NCBI GenBank assembly: GCA_964504985.1
Contig: CAZDFU010000014.1
Span: 1 to 27,308, forward strand
Reading direction: 5' to 3'
From: CAZDFU01 sp964504985
GTDB lineage: Bacteria; Patescibacteriota; Microgenomatia; Daviesbacterales; UBA10151
DNA: 27,308 nucleotides
The notes beneath the pieces were generated by a model. It was not told the DNA's origin and made no database searches. It saw only the letters and a list, made by a program, of their open reading frames with translations. The position numbers and the translations under genes were made by a program. Positions 1 to 7,678 of this stretch are shown one piece after another; the stretch's first letter is position 1; each line of letters starts with the position of its first letter.

Positions 1-445
1 CCAAAACAGGACATCCATCCCAACCAGGATCAAACCTGGCAGCAGTTGAGTGTACTACTACTCCTAGTCTTGCCAAAGATGATTTACCATGCAAATGTCC
101 TACAATATCTGAAGGCAAAGTTAATTTTTCTTTAGTTGTGGCTATCACAAAATCTTTATCCGATAAAACAAATGGTTGTCCTGGTTTTAATACAATCAGC
201 TTCATCATTGATTCCATCTCTTCTTTGGTGGTGTGTTTGGTATCTATAATATCCCAGCCGTCCCCGGAAAAGACTCTTAATTTATTACCTAAGTGAAAAT
301 CAACAGTTACCTCATCAACTGAGTCTTCCCAGTTTTTAGGAAGGGGATCAATTTTAATAAGCCCTTTTTTTATATATTCTTTTATCACCCAATCAGGTAG
401 GGTTCCAACCATATTTTCTGTGAGTCCCATTTTTTTCTTTGCCAT
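1..445 (-). CDS. dcd: dCTP deaminase, partial (runs off the left edge)
   Basis: The first 148 codons of a minus-strand gene are present, starting at ATG 445-443; the rest lies outside the window. The product deaminates dCTP to dUTP (some relatives also hydrolyse dUTP), feeding dTMP synthesis in the cytoplasm. The visible end of the fragment carries the family signature GKSSLARLGVVVHSTAARFDPGW, seen as GKSSLARLG, then VHSTA, then DPGWDG. The catalytic Glu that normally follows this block falls just past the edge. An in-frame ATG five codons downstream (428-430) is an alternative start; neither has a clear ribosome binding site. The upstream region is crowded with repeats and a large palindrome. 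The identification is firm from the motif. The gene fits the pyrimidine theme of the window (pyrG, tmk, pyrF, pyrE, pyrD). Confidence 0.9.
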   Translation of the reverse strand, partial: MAKKKMGLTENMVGTLPDWVIKEYIKKGLIKIDPLPKNWEDSVDEVTVDFHLGNKLRVFSGDGWDIIDTKHTTKEEMESMMKLIVLKPGQPFVLSDKDFVIATTKEKLTLPSDIVGHLHGKSSLARLGVVVHSTAARFDPGWDGCPVL

Positions 446-457
446 ATTTGACTTTCT

Positions 458-554
458 GTCATTCTGATCCGCCTTTGGCGGAGAAGAATCTCTAGGCTCG
501 TTCTAGATACCACAGAGATAAACTGTGAGATCCTTCGACTACGCTCAGGATGAC
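458..554. repeat. Inverted pair of dispersed palindromic repeats
   Basis: Bases 458-491 begin GTCATTCTGA, contain a perfect 6-bp stem TCCGCC-TTT-GGCGGA (468-482) and end GAAGAATCT. Bases 527-554 hold an inverted, diverged copy ending TCAGGATGAC. The outer ends GTCATTCTGA and TCAGGATGAC are inverted repeats matching at 9 of 10 bases, so the 97-bp unit looks like a small foldback element. A further partial copy lies at 27283-27308. I know this GTCATTC..GAAGAATCT family as a common dispersed intergenic repeat in bacterial genomes. No coding capacity is seen. Confidence 0.7.
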
Positions 555-586
555 AAGGTGGATTTTATTAATTTTATCCACCTTGT
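553..586. repeat. Stem-loop with 11-bp perfect arms
   Basis: ACAAGGTGGAT at 553-563 is exactly complementary to ATCCACCTTGT at 576-586, with a 12-base AT-rich loop. No T-run follows on either strand, so it is not a convincing intrinsic terminator. It directly abuts the inverted repeat pair at 458-554 and may be part of the same element or lie in the untranslated leader of dcd. Confidence 0.6.
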
Positions 587-587
587 A

Positions 588-616
588 AATTTAAACTTTA
601 AGCAACCTTTTTTCAA
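588..616 (-). promoter_or_regulatory. Possible promoter for dcd
   Basis: On the minus strand TTGAAA (611-616), a 17-base spacer and TAAATT (588-593) form a plausible sigma70-type promoter pointing at dcd. The transcript would begin about 140 bases before the ATG and include the stem-loop and repeat pair. In AT-rich DNA such matches occur by chance, so support is weak. Confidence 0.2.
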
Positions 617-653
617 GTGGGAATTTTATATTTCATCAGATTTACCCAAACTC

Positions 654-689
654 TTTACATTAATATTACGATCGTAATATTAATGTAAA
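654..689. repeat. Perfect 36-bp palindrome, core ACGATCGT (dyad 1)
   Basis: The left half is TTTACATTAATATTACGA and the right half is its exact reverse complement, all 18 base pairs matching without a spacer. The same dyad, less perfect, occurs at 23024-23055 and 23553-23582, flanking a PaaX/Cas2-fold regulator gene. By analogy with the copy at 23553, each arm offers TTTACA and TATTAA at promoter spacing, so this copy could be a bidirectional promoter-operator. It lies between dcd and a doubtful ORF. The CGATCG core is also a typical restriction or methylation target. Confidence 0.85.
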
Positions 690-705
690 CATCCGGCTAC
701 CTGGG

Positions 706-966
706 TCATTCCACTGGATTCCCGAGTCTATCCATTTCAACAATCCTGGGTAATACACCTTGCCTTGCAGTCATCTCCATTACTTTCCAGAAAGCCTCCA
801 TTATAAGACTTCTACTATTTCTAGGTATAGAACCAAGAGCCAAGTGAAACCAGCTGGCCTCGTCTACATTTTTGAGATCTTTTCTGTGTTGAGGAAAATA
901 ACTAATCCCTTCACAATCATCTTCATCTATAGTTAAATTGATCCTTAAATGATTCCTTAGTTTCAA
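706..966 (-). CDS. Doubtful small ORF, unknown product
   Basis: An 86-codon open frame begins with TTG at 966-964, just after an in-frame TGA, and ends with TGA at 706. No ATG lies in its first half and no ribosome binding site is seen. The predicted protein is soluble and acidic in its first part, with no motif I recognise; its composition (WFHLALGSIPRNSRSL, then PRIVEMDRLGNPVE) is protein-like, which is the main reason to list it. It sits between the 36-bp palindrome and a truncated ACT-domain gene whose frame it overlaps by about 25 bases on the other strand. It may be a gene fragment brought in by whatever truncated the ACT gene, or not a gene at all. Confidence 0.3.
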   Translation of the reverse strand: MKLRNHLRINLTIDEDDCEGISYFPQHRKDLKNVDEASWFHLALGSIPRNSRSLIMEAFWKVMEMTARQGVLPRIVEMDRLGNPVE

Positions 967-1175
967 TAATCAAGCTTTGTCCTATTCCTAATCCAACTAT
1001 TACTCTGACCCTCTCAGAAGAAGCTGTCAAAACACCGGGCGTATATTACCTGATACTGAAAACTTTAGCCTGGTGTGAGATTAATATTATAGAAATAGTT
1101 TCCAGCTTCAATGAGTTAACAGTCATTTTAGAAGATTCTTTAGCGGACCAGGCCTTTTCTATTTTAAAGAGGTAA
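942..1175 (+). pseudogene. C-terminal remnant of an ACT-domain regulator
   Basis: On the plus strand a frame is open from just after a TGA at 939-941 to TAA at 1173-1175, with no ATG, GTG or TTG that could start it sensibly. The translation contains TPGVYYLILKTLAW, then INIIEIVSSFNELTVILED, then AFSILKR, the typical pattern of an ACT ligand-binding domain. From memory, intact relatives in candidate phyla have an N-terminal helical region before this domain; nothing of it is visible upstream in any frame. The 3' end overlaps the lysA 3' end by 17 bases, tail to tail. I read it as a broken gene. ACT domains usually bind amino acids, so its place beside the lysine cluster may be meaningful, but that is inference. 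Confidence 0.6.
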
Positions 1176-2415
1176 AATCAAGTGTGGAAAAATAATCATC
1201 TACAGTTTCTGCCCTTCTGATTTGTTCAACTTTACCATTATCTTTAAGAAGTAATTCAGCAGATCTTAATTTTCCATTATAGTTAAACCCCATAGCATAA
1301 CCATGGGCCCCGCTGTCATGAATAACAATAATATCTCCCATATCAATTTTTGGTAATTTTCTATCTATAGCAAATTTATCATTGTTCTCACACAAAGACC
1401 CAACCACATCATAAGTTTTTGTTTTTGGACTATTTTCTTTCCCTAAAACAGTTTGGTGGTGATATGCCCCATACAAAGCAGGCCTCATCAAATTTGCCAT
1501 ACAAGCATCCACCCCAATATATTCTTTATAGGTATGTTTTTCATTAATTACTTTTGTTACCAAATATCCAAATGGTCCAGTAACCATCCTTCCACACTCA
1601 AAAACAATTCTTAAGGGAGCTAAATTATTATTAACAATTTTTTGCTCATATAATTTTTTTATCTTTAAAGATACATAATTTAAATCAACAGCCTCTTGGT
1701 CTAACTTATAAGGAATACCAATACCACCGCCTAAATTAACAAATTCAAATTTAATACCCAATTTTTGGGAAAGCTCTAAAACTAAATCAAAAAGCATCTG
1801 AGCGGTTTCTACAAAAGCATCTTTGTTTAACTCATTTGAGGCAATCATAGTATGAAGACCAAATCTTTTAACCCCTTTATCCTTCATTAATTTATATGCC
1901 TCAATAAGCTGCTCTCTGGTTAAACCATATTTGGCATCCTCAGGATTTCCAATAATCACATTTCCTTTATTTTTTCTCAAAAGGCCAGGGTTATATCTAA
2001 AACAAATAATTCCAGGAAGGCCAACTGACTGCTCCAGTATTTTAATATGGGTAATATCATCTAAATTAATTATTGCCCCCAATTCTTTTGCTTTTTTAAA
2101 CTCATTAACAGGGGTGTTATTTGAGGTAAACATAATCTCTTCACCCTTAAGTCCAATTTTTTCTGCCAAAATTAACTCAGGCAAAGATGAACAATCTGCC
2201 CCCATTCCCATCTGTTTTAAAATCTTTAAAATATGAGGATTTGGACAAGCCTTAACTGCAAAAAAATTTTTAAATCCACTAACCCAATCAAATGCTTTAT
2301 AAAAAGTTTTTGCATTTTCTAAAATACCTTTTTCATCATAAATATGAAAAGGGGTAGGATATTTTTTAATAATTTCTTCAATTTTCTTTTTATTAAATGG
2401 TAATTTTTTAGTCAT
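1159..2415 (-). CDS. lysA: Diaminopimelate decarboxylase
   Basis: The product decarboxylates meso-diaminopimelate to lysine with pyridoxal phosphate, the last step of the pathway. The 418-residue length is normal. The N-terminal alanine-racemase-type barrel carries the probable PLP lysine in FFAVKACPNP (Lys55) and the phosphate-binding GGGIGIPY near residue 230. The C-terminal part carries ECGRMVTGPFG, SLCENNDKF with the active-site Cys-Glu, and DSGAHGYAMGFNYNG. The ATG at 2413-2415 overlaps the dapL stop as ATGA, so translation is probably coupled; no clear ribosome binding site is seen. It is the last gene of the lysine cluster. Related decarboxylases act on carboxynorspermidine or ornithine, but the CEN motif and the dap neighbours make the DAP assignment secure. 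Confidence 0.92.
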   Translation of the reverse strand: MTKKLPFNKKKIEEIIKKYPTPFHIYDEKGILENAKTFYKAFDWVSGFKNFFAVKACPNPHILKILKQMGMGADCSSLPELILAEKIGLKGEEIMFTSNNTPVNEFKKAKELGAIINLDDITHIKILEQSVGLPGIICFRYNPGLLRKNKGNVIIGNPEDAKYGLTREQLIEAYKLMKDKGVKRFGLHTMIASNELNKDAFVETAQMLFDLVLELSQKLGIKFEFVNLGGGIGIPYKLDQEAVDLNYVSLKIKKLYEQKIVNNNLAPLRIVFECGRMVTGPFGYLVTKVINEKHTYKEYIGVDACMANLMRPALYGAYHHQTVLGKENSPKTKTYDVVGSLCENNDKFAIDRKLPKIDMGDIIVIHDSGAHGYAMGFNYNGKLRSAELLLKDNGKVEQIRRAETVDDYFSTLDFTSLK

Positions 2416-3599
2416 AATTTTAAATTCTTTTTTATTGATTCAACTGCTTTTTTAATATTTTCTTTATGACCAAAAGCTGAAAGCCTTAAATATCCCTCAC
2501 CCATTTTGCCAAACCCAGAACCAGGAGTTGAAACAACATGAGCTTCTTTTAGTAACTTATCAAAAAATTCCCAGGAAGTTAACCCCTTTGGACATTTTAC
2601 CCAAAGATATGGAGCATTTTCCCCGCCAAAAACTTTTAACCCTAAACTTTGAAGGCCCTTTTTTATCAACCCAGCATTTTCCATATAATATTTAATCTGT
2701 TTTTGTGTTTGTTTTTGACCGGTTGCTGACAATATAAAAAGTCCGGCCTCCTGTACAATATTAGATGCTCCGTTGAACATAGTAGTTTGTCTTCTATTCC
2801 AAATCTTATTAACTGACTGTCCTCCTTCAACCTCCAGCTCCTTTGGGACAATGGTCCAACCAAGTCTTACTCCTGTAAACCCTGCACTTTTTGAAAAACT
2901 TTGTATTTCTATACAACAACTTTTACTACCGGAAATTTCATAAATACTTTTTGGCAAATTTTTATCAGAGATATATTCACTATATGCTGCATCAAAAATA
3001 ATAATGGCTTTATTTTTATTGGCATAATTTATAAATCCTTTTAATTGTTCTTTTGTAGCAACAGCACCTGTTGGATTATTAGGGCTGCACAAAAATATTA
3101 AATCAACTTTTATTTTTGGTGGTTTTGGAAAAAAGTTATTTTTTTCTAAAGCTTCAAGAAAAATTATTTTTTTACCACCAATAATATTGGAATCCATATA
3201 TACGGGATAAACAGGGTCAGAAATTGCCACCAAACTTTTCTGATCAAAAATTGAGGAAATATTGGCTGCATCAGTTTTAGCCCCATCACTTATAAAAATT
3301 TCATCTGTTTCTAAATTAATTTTCCTCTTTTTATAAAAATCAGCCAAAGCCTCTCTTAATCTTAAATCTCCCTGCTCATCACCATAACCTGTGTAGGTTC
3401 CTAACTTACTCAATTTATCTACCCCGATTCTTAAACCTTTAATCACTTCAGGGACCAAACATTCTGTAGTATTACCAATTCCCAATTTTAAAATTTCTAC
3501 ACTGGGATTTTCTTCAAAAAAAACTTTAGTTTTCTTTGCAATTTCTGAAAACAAATAAGTTTGAGCTAACTTTTTATAATTAGAATTTATTTTGGCCAT
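2412..3599 (-). CDS. dapL: LL-diaminopimelate aminotransferase
   Basis: This PLP enzyme converts tetrahydrodipicolinate directly to LL-diaminopimelate using glutamate, bypassing the succinylase or acetylase branches (DapD, DapC, DapE). The 395 residues show the class I/II aminotransferase fold: SPNNPTG at 172-178, Asp203 and Tyr206 in FDAAYSEY, and the Schiff-base lysine in SFSKSAGFTGVRLGW (Lys237). The early segment LGIGNTTECLVPEVI and YTGYGDEQGDLRLREA are typical of the DapL branch. A ribosome binding site AAAGGA lies about 8 bases before the ATG. Its start lies inside the end of asd (20-base overlap) and its stop overlaps lysA, so it is firmly within the operon. No dapD or dapE is seen in the window, consistent with this route. 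Confidence 0.92.
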   Translation of the reverse strand: MAKINSNYKKLAQTYLFSEIAKKTKVFFEENPSVEILKLGIGNTTECLVPEVIKGLRIGVDKLSKLGTYTGYGDEQGDLRLREALADFYKKRKINLETDEIFISDGAKTDAANISSIFDQKSLVAISDPVYPVYMDSNIIGGKKIIFLEALEKNNFFPKPPKIKVDLIFLCSPNNPTGAVATKEQLKGFINYANKNKAIIIFDAAYSEYISDKNLPKSIYEISGSKSCCIEIQSFSKSAGFTGVRLGWTIVPKELEVEGGQSVNKIWNRRQTTMFNGASNIVQEAGLFILSATGQKQTQKQIKYYMENAGLIKKGLQSLGLKVFGGENAPYLWVKCPKGLTSWEFFDKLLKEAHVVSTPGSGFGKMGEGYLRLSAFGHKENIKKAVESIKKNLKL

Positions 3600-4662
3600 T
3601 TAAATATCCTTTCTTAAATAATAATTCTGTTGTTAAAATTGCCCCACCGGCAGCACCTCTTATTGTATTGTGTGACAAACCAATAAATTTAATTTTTCCC
3701 CCATCTTCTCTCAACCGGCCAACAGATATCCCCATACCTTTTCCTAAATTTCTGTCCAATTTAGTTTGCGGTCTGTCTTCTTCTTTGAAAAAAGTTATAA
3801 AGGGATTAGGACTCGAGGGAAGATTTAATTTTTTTAAAGGATCAAACTTTTTCCACTCATTAATAATTTGTTCTTTACTAATTTGTTTCTTAAAAGTTAC
3901 AGAAACAGATGCCATATGTCCATCTTCTAAAGGCACCCTCACACAAGTTGCACAAATTTTAGGACCATTTAATTTTATTTTACCGTTATTCAATATTCCC
4001 CAAACTTTTAATGGTTCAAGTTCTGATTTTTCTTCTTCACCAGATATAAATGGAATAATATTTCCCGCCATTTCACTCCAGGAAGATAAAGTTTTCCCTG
4101 CTCCTGAAACAGCCTGCATTGAGGTAACTTCAATATGTTTAATTCCATATTTTAGTAAAGGAGTTAAAAGTGGCACATATGATTGAATAGAACAATTTGG
4201 TTTAACAACAATAAATCCATTACTTTTATTTTTTTTCTTTTGAATTTCTATTAACTCTAAATGTTCCGGATTTATCTCCGGCATAATAACAGGTATATCA
4301 TCTGTCCACCTATGAGCTGAATTATTAGAAACCACTATTAAACCTTTTTTTGCATAAGAGCTTTCCATTTCCTTAATTTTCCCTTTATCTAAATCAATTG
4401 CACAAAAAACTAACCCCACCTCAGATGCTATTTTTTCTAAATCTTTCAAAGCGTCATAAACTTTTAGATTAGAAATATTTTCAGGAATTTTTTCCTCCAT
4501 CACCCAACGGCCCCCAACTGCCTCTTTATATTTTTTACCGGCAGATTTTTCTGATGCAGCAACTAACGTAACCTCAAAATAAGGGTGGTTTTTTAAAAGG
4601 GTTATAAAACGTTGTCCCACCATACCGGTGGCACCTATGACTCCAACTGGAATTTTTTTCAT
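3580..4662 (-). CDS. asd: Aspartate-semialdehyde dehydrogenase
   Basis: The product reduces aspartyl phosphate to aspartate semialdehyde with NADPH, the branch point for lysine and threonine/methionine. The N-terminus has the Rossmann motif VGVIGATGMVGQRF. The catalytic cysteine is in VVKPNCSIQSYVPLLTPL (Cys157), followed by SMQAVSGAG, and the active-site histidine is in RVPLEDGHMASVSVTF (His249). The 360-residue length and these motifs point to the archaeal/fungal-type branch rather than the shorter E. coli-like one. The ATG at 4660-4662 overlaps the dapA stop as ATGA. Its 3' end overlaps dapL by 20 bases. Confidence 0.93.
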   Translation of the reverse strand: MKKIPVGVIGATGMVGQRFITLLKNHPYFEVTLVAASEKSAGKKYKEAVGGRWVMEEKIPENISNLKVYDALKDLEKIASEVGLVFCAIDLDKGKIKEMESSYAKKGLIVVSNNSAHRWTDDIPVIMPEINPEHLELIEIQKKKNKSNGFIVVKPNCSIQSYVPLLTPLLKYGIKHIEVTSMQAVSGAGKTLSSWSEMAGNIIPFISGEEEKSELEPLKVWGILNNGKIKLNGPKICATCVRVPLEDGHMASVSVTFKKQISKEQIINEWKKFDPLKKLNLPSSPNPFITFFKEEDRPQTKLDRNLGKGMGISVGRLREDGGKIKFIGLSHNTIRGAAGGAILTTELLFKKGYLNGQNKF

Positions 4663-5546
4663 ATTAGTTTATGGGATTTGAGGATCTCTTTTAAGCATTC
4701 TTTATTTTTTTCTTCCATTGAAACTAAAGGCAGTCTGAAAACCTCTTTAATTTTACCCATTAAAGCTAAAGCTGTTTTAACAGGAATTGGATTTGATTCA
4801 ATGAAATTAACATTCATTAAATCAAGCCATTGGTAGTGCAGTTTTTTTGCCTTGTTAAAGTCACCGCTCAATGCAGCCCTTACCATATCAGACATCTCTT
4901 TTGGAACTTCATTTGAAACAACAGAAATAATTCCCACGCCGCCAACTGCTATCAAAGGCAAAGTAAAAGCATCATCCCCTGACAAAACTGAAAAGTCTGA
5001 AGGGACACCTTTTATAATCTCCATCATTTGAGTGATATTTCCGGATGCTTCTTTAATTCCTACTACCTGAGGCACTTCTTTGGAAATTTTTATAACAGTA
5101 GAAGCAGGGACATTAGAGCCTGTTCTTCCCGGCACATTATATAAAATAACCGGCAAATTAACTGCTTTAGCAATTGCCTTAAAATGAGCAACTAACCCGT
5201 TTGCAGTAGGTTTATTATAGTAAGGTGTAACATGAAGCAGTGCATCTGCTCCCATCTTTTTAGCAAGCTGAGAATAGTGGATTGCTTTTTTAGTATCATT
5301 TGAACCTGCACCGGCAATAACTGGTATCCTGCCTTTTACCTCTTTAACAACAGTTTCTACCACCAATTTATATTCTTCCAAATCCATGGTGGCAGTCTCA
5401 CCTGTTGTCCCACAAGGCACTATTCCATCAATTTTCCCTTTAATCTGAAAACGTACTAACTCTTTTAAACTTTCCAGATCAATCGACCCATCTTCTTTAA
5501 AAGGTGTAATTAAAGCTGTAATTGCTCCTTTAAATTTTTTGCTCAT
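4659..5546 (-). CDS. dapA: 4-hydroxy-tetrahydrodipicolinate synthase
   Basis: The product condenses pyruvate with aspartate semialdehyde, the first committed step to lysine. The 295-residue TIM barrel has GTTGE at 46-50, the paired tyrosines of TPYYNKP near 109-110, the catalytic Tyr136 in ILYNVPGRTG, and the Schiff-base Lys165 in VVGIKEASGN. All expected catalytic residues are present. A likely ribosome binding site (GAAGGG) lies 7-8 bases before the ATG. It starts 2 bases after the dapB stop and overlaps asd by 4 bases. Confidence 0.96.
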   Translation of the reverse strand: MSKKFKGAITALITPFKEDGSIDLESLKELVRFQIKGKIDGIVPCGTTGETATMDLEEYKLVVETVVKEVKGRIPVIAGAGSNDTKKAIHYSQLAKKMGADALLHVTPYYNKPTANGLVAHFKAIAKAVNLPVILYNVPGRTGSNVPASTVIKISKEVPQVVGIKEASGNITQMMEIIKGVPSDFSVLSGDDAFTLPLIAVGGVGIISVVSNEVPKEMSDMVRAALSGDFNKAKKLHYQWLDLMNVNFIESNPIPVKTALALMGKIKEVFRLPLVSMEEKNKECLKEILKSHKLI

Positions 5547-5548
5547 AT

Positions 5549-6280
5549 TTACCCTTCATTAAATATCTCATCAAAATTATGCAAACCTTTTTTACCCTGA
5601 ATATATTCAGCTGCCAAAATTGCACCTTGTGCAAAACCTGAGCGGTTGTGAGCTGAGTGAGAAAGAGTAATTGAATCAGCCCCACTGTCAAACACCACTT
5701 CATGATAACCTGGATTTCTTCCGCCTCTTATTGAGGCAAAATGTAATTCATCAGTATCAATTTGTCTATCAATTTTTTCAAATTGAAGTGTCTTTTTATT
5801 TGGGAAATTATCCATTATGGCTTTAGCAATCCTTAAAGCAGTTCCTGAAGGACTGTCTTTTTTACCAGTGTGGTGAACTTCATACCCGTAAACATCATAG
5901 TTGCCAAATTTAGCAAAAAGGGCTGAAGAGTACTCTACAATTTTAAAAAATATATTTGCCCCAACAGAAAAATTTTGTCCATAAATTAAACCGATTCCAC
6001 TTTCTTTTATCATCTTTTCCACCTCACCAATTTGGTCATACCAGCCGGTTGTCCCGATAACCATATTTTTACCCATTGCAGATACTTTTTTAATATTTTC
6101 CAAAACAATTGCGGGGGAAGTAAAATCAATTGCTAAATCAGCACCTTTAATTCCTTCTAAATCCAAAGAATCAGTTTCTTTTTCAAAACTTATTGAAACC
6201 ACTTGATGAGTACCTGTAATTTCAATCAGGTGCTTTATTTCTTTACCCATATTTCCAAAACCAATTAAAGCAATTTTCAT
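5549..6280 (-). CDS. dapB: 4-hydroxy-tetrahydrodipicolinate reductase
   Basis: The product reduces hydroxy-tetrahydrodipicolinate to tetrahydrodipicolinate with NAD(P)H. The 243-residue protein opens with the Rossmann motif IALIGFGNMGKEI and has the DapB signature EVHHTGKKDSPSGTAL at 134-149, with the catalytic histidine and lysine. Near the C-terminus HSAHNRSGFAQGAILAA matches the family end. A ribosome binding site AAAGGA sits directly before the ATG. Its start overlaps the lysC stop as ATGA and dapA begins 2 bases after its own stop. Confidence 0.95.
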   Translation of the reverse strand: MKIALIGFGNMGKEIKHLIEITGTHQVVSISFEKETDSLDLEGIKGADLAIDFTSPAIVLENIKKVSAMGKNMVIGTTGWYDQIGEVEKMIKESGIGLIYGQNFSVGANIFFKIVEYSSALFAKFGNYDVYGYEVHHTGKKDSPSGTALRIAKAIMDNFPNKKTLQFEKIDRQIDTDELHFASIRGGRNPGYHEVVFDSGADSITLSHSAHNRSGFAQGAILAAEYIQGKKGLHNFDEIFNEG

Positions 6281-7629
6281 AATCCTTTAGATTGTACCAA
6301 AAGCAGTCTGTCGTGCAAAATTTCAACTGCCCTCTCAACTTTTTCAGTTTCTATCACTAAACTGATATTAATATTGGTTGCTCCCAAAGACACCATTTTC
6401 ACCAATATTTTCTCTTTATCCAAAAGATCAAAAATCTTCTTAATTGTGTGAGCAGATGATGTTACCCCTTCCCCAACCAAAGATACCAACCCTAAGTTTT
6501 CTACTATAGAAACAGAAGCAAGCTTTGACAACTGCTTTACTACTTTTTTAAGCCCTAATCCATCATTATCTAAACTAACAGAAATACTAACCTCAGACAC
6601 ACTAACTAAGTCTACTGAGATATTAGATTCTGCAAATATTTGAAAAACATTTGCCAAGAATCCTTTTTGCAAAAGCATTTCAGATGAATAAATATTTATT
6701 AAAATAATTTTTCTTTTACAGGATATTGCTCTTATTCCGCTAAAATTATTTACCTTTTCTTTAATTAAAGTTCCTTTATTTTTTATATTTAAAGTATTCA
6801 AAACCCTAACAGGGATACTCATTTTAATTGCTGGTCTTATTGTCCGAGGGTGCAATACTCTGGCCCCAAAAGCAGCTAACTCAGACGCCTCTTTAAATGA
6901 AATTTCAGGCAATTGTTTTGCCTTTTTTACAAATCTAGGATCTGCACTAAATACTCCATCAACATCAGTCCAGATTTGAATTTCTGAGGCTTTCAAACAA
7001 TAACCTATTATAGAGGCTGTATAATCTGAGCCTCCTCTTCCTAAAGTTGTTATCTGATTATTTTTTGTTGCACCAATAAAGCCAGTCACCACAGGAACAA
7101 CTCCCTTTTTAATTAAGGGAGTTAAAATCCTTTTGATATTAACTTTGCTTGGTATTGGTAAAAAATCTGCTGAGCCAAAATTATTATCAGTAACAATTAA
7201 TTTTGTAGCAACAACTTGTTCTGCTTTTATACCTGCATTTTTTAATGCTAAAGAAACAATATAAGAAGACATTATTTCACCAAAAGAAACCAGCTTATCC
7301 AAAAATTCTTTTGTATCTTTTTTTCCTAAAAGAAGTTTGCTAACTTTTTCCAGTTGATTATCAATATATTGATATGCTGATTTTCTAAAATTAACATCTG
7401 ACCATAATTTATCTATTAGATCCTCGTGAATCTGCTCAATCTCTTGCAGCTTCTTTCGAAGCCTCGTTTTAGGCAAAGACATCAAAGATAACAAGTGATC
7501 AGTTACACCAGAAAGTGCAGACACCACCACTACAGGCTGCCTGTTTAATTCTCCAGCTACAATACTGGTTATATTTAAGATTCTATCTCTGCTGCTAACA
7601 GATGTCCCGCCAAATTTTGCAATAATCAT
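6277..7629 (-). CDS. lysC: Aspartate kinase with two ACT domains
   Basis: The product phosphorylates aspartate, the entry step of the lysine/threonine pathway. The 450-residue protein begins IIAKFGGTSVSS (nucleotide-binding), has TLGRGGSDYTASIIG and WTDVDGVFSADPRFV in the amino-acid kinase domain, and after about residue 300 has two ACT repeats, the usual site of feedback inhibition by lysine or threonine. No homoserine dehydrogenase domain is attached. It is the second aspartokinase of the cluster, 49 bases after the ACT-less one, with its own predicted promoter and dyad in that gap. Which amino acid inhibits it cannot be told from the sequence. Confidence 0.93.
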   Translation of the reverse strand: MIIAKFGGTSVSSRDRILNITSIVAGELNRQPVVVVSALSGVTDHLLSLMSLPKTRLRKKLQEIEQIHEDLIDKLWSDVNFRKSAYQYIDNQLEKVSKLLLGKKDTKEFLDKLVSFGEIMSSYIVSLALKNAGIKAEQVVATKLIVTDNNFGSADFLPIPSKVNIKRILTPLIKKGVVPVVTGFIGATKNNQITTLGRGGSDYTASIIGYCLKASEIQIWTDVDGVFSADPRFVKKAKQLPEISFKEASELAAFGARVLHPRTIRPAIKMSIPVRVLNTLNIKNKGTLIKEKVNNFSGIRAISCKRKIILINIYSSEMLLQKGFLANVFQIFAESNISVDLVSVSEVSISVSLDNDGLGLKKVVKQLSKLASVSIVENLGLVSLVGEGVTSSAHTIKKIFDLLDKEKILVKMVSLGATNINISLVIETEKVERAVEILHDRLLLVQSKGL

Positions 7630-7636
7630 ATCTACA

Positions 7637-7673
7637 GCCTCAAATTATAACAGAATATAAAAAACTATGAGGC
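7637..7673 (-). promoter_or_regulatory. Promoter and flanking dyad ahead of lysC
   Basis: On the minus strand an extended -10, TGTTATAAT, lies at 7644-7652; no good -35 is seen, as is common with extended -10 promoters. Transcription would begin near 7637, only about 8 bases before the lysC ATG. The promoter is flanked by inverted repeats GCCTCA (7637-7642) and TGAGGC (7668-7673), which could be an operator or form a hairpin in read-through RNA. It would allow lysC to dapL-lysA to be expressed apart from the attenuated upstream gene. Confidence 0.45.
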
Positions 7674-7678
7674 CAATA

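Noticed and set aside
553..586. Intrinsic terminator
   Set aside because: The stem is strong but no T-run follows on either strand.
3668..4186. Plus-strand ORF of 172 codons
   Set aside because: It is the antisense shadow of asd; no motif is visible and asd has all catalytic residues.
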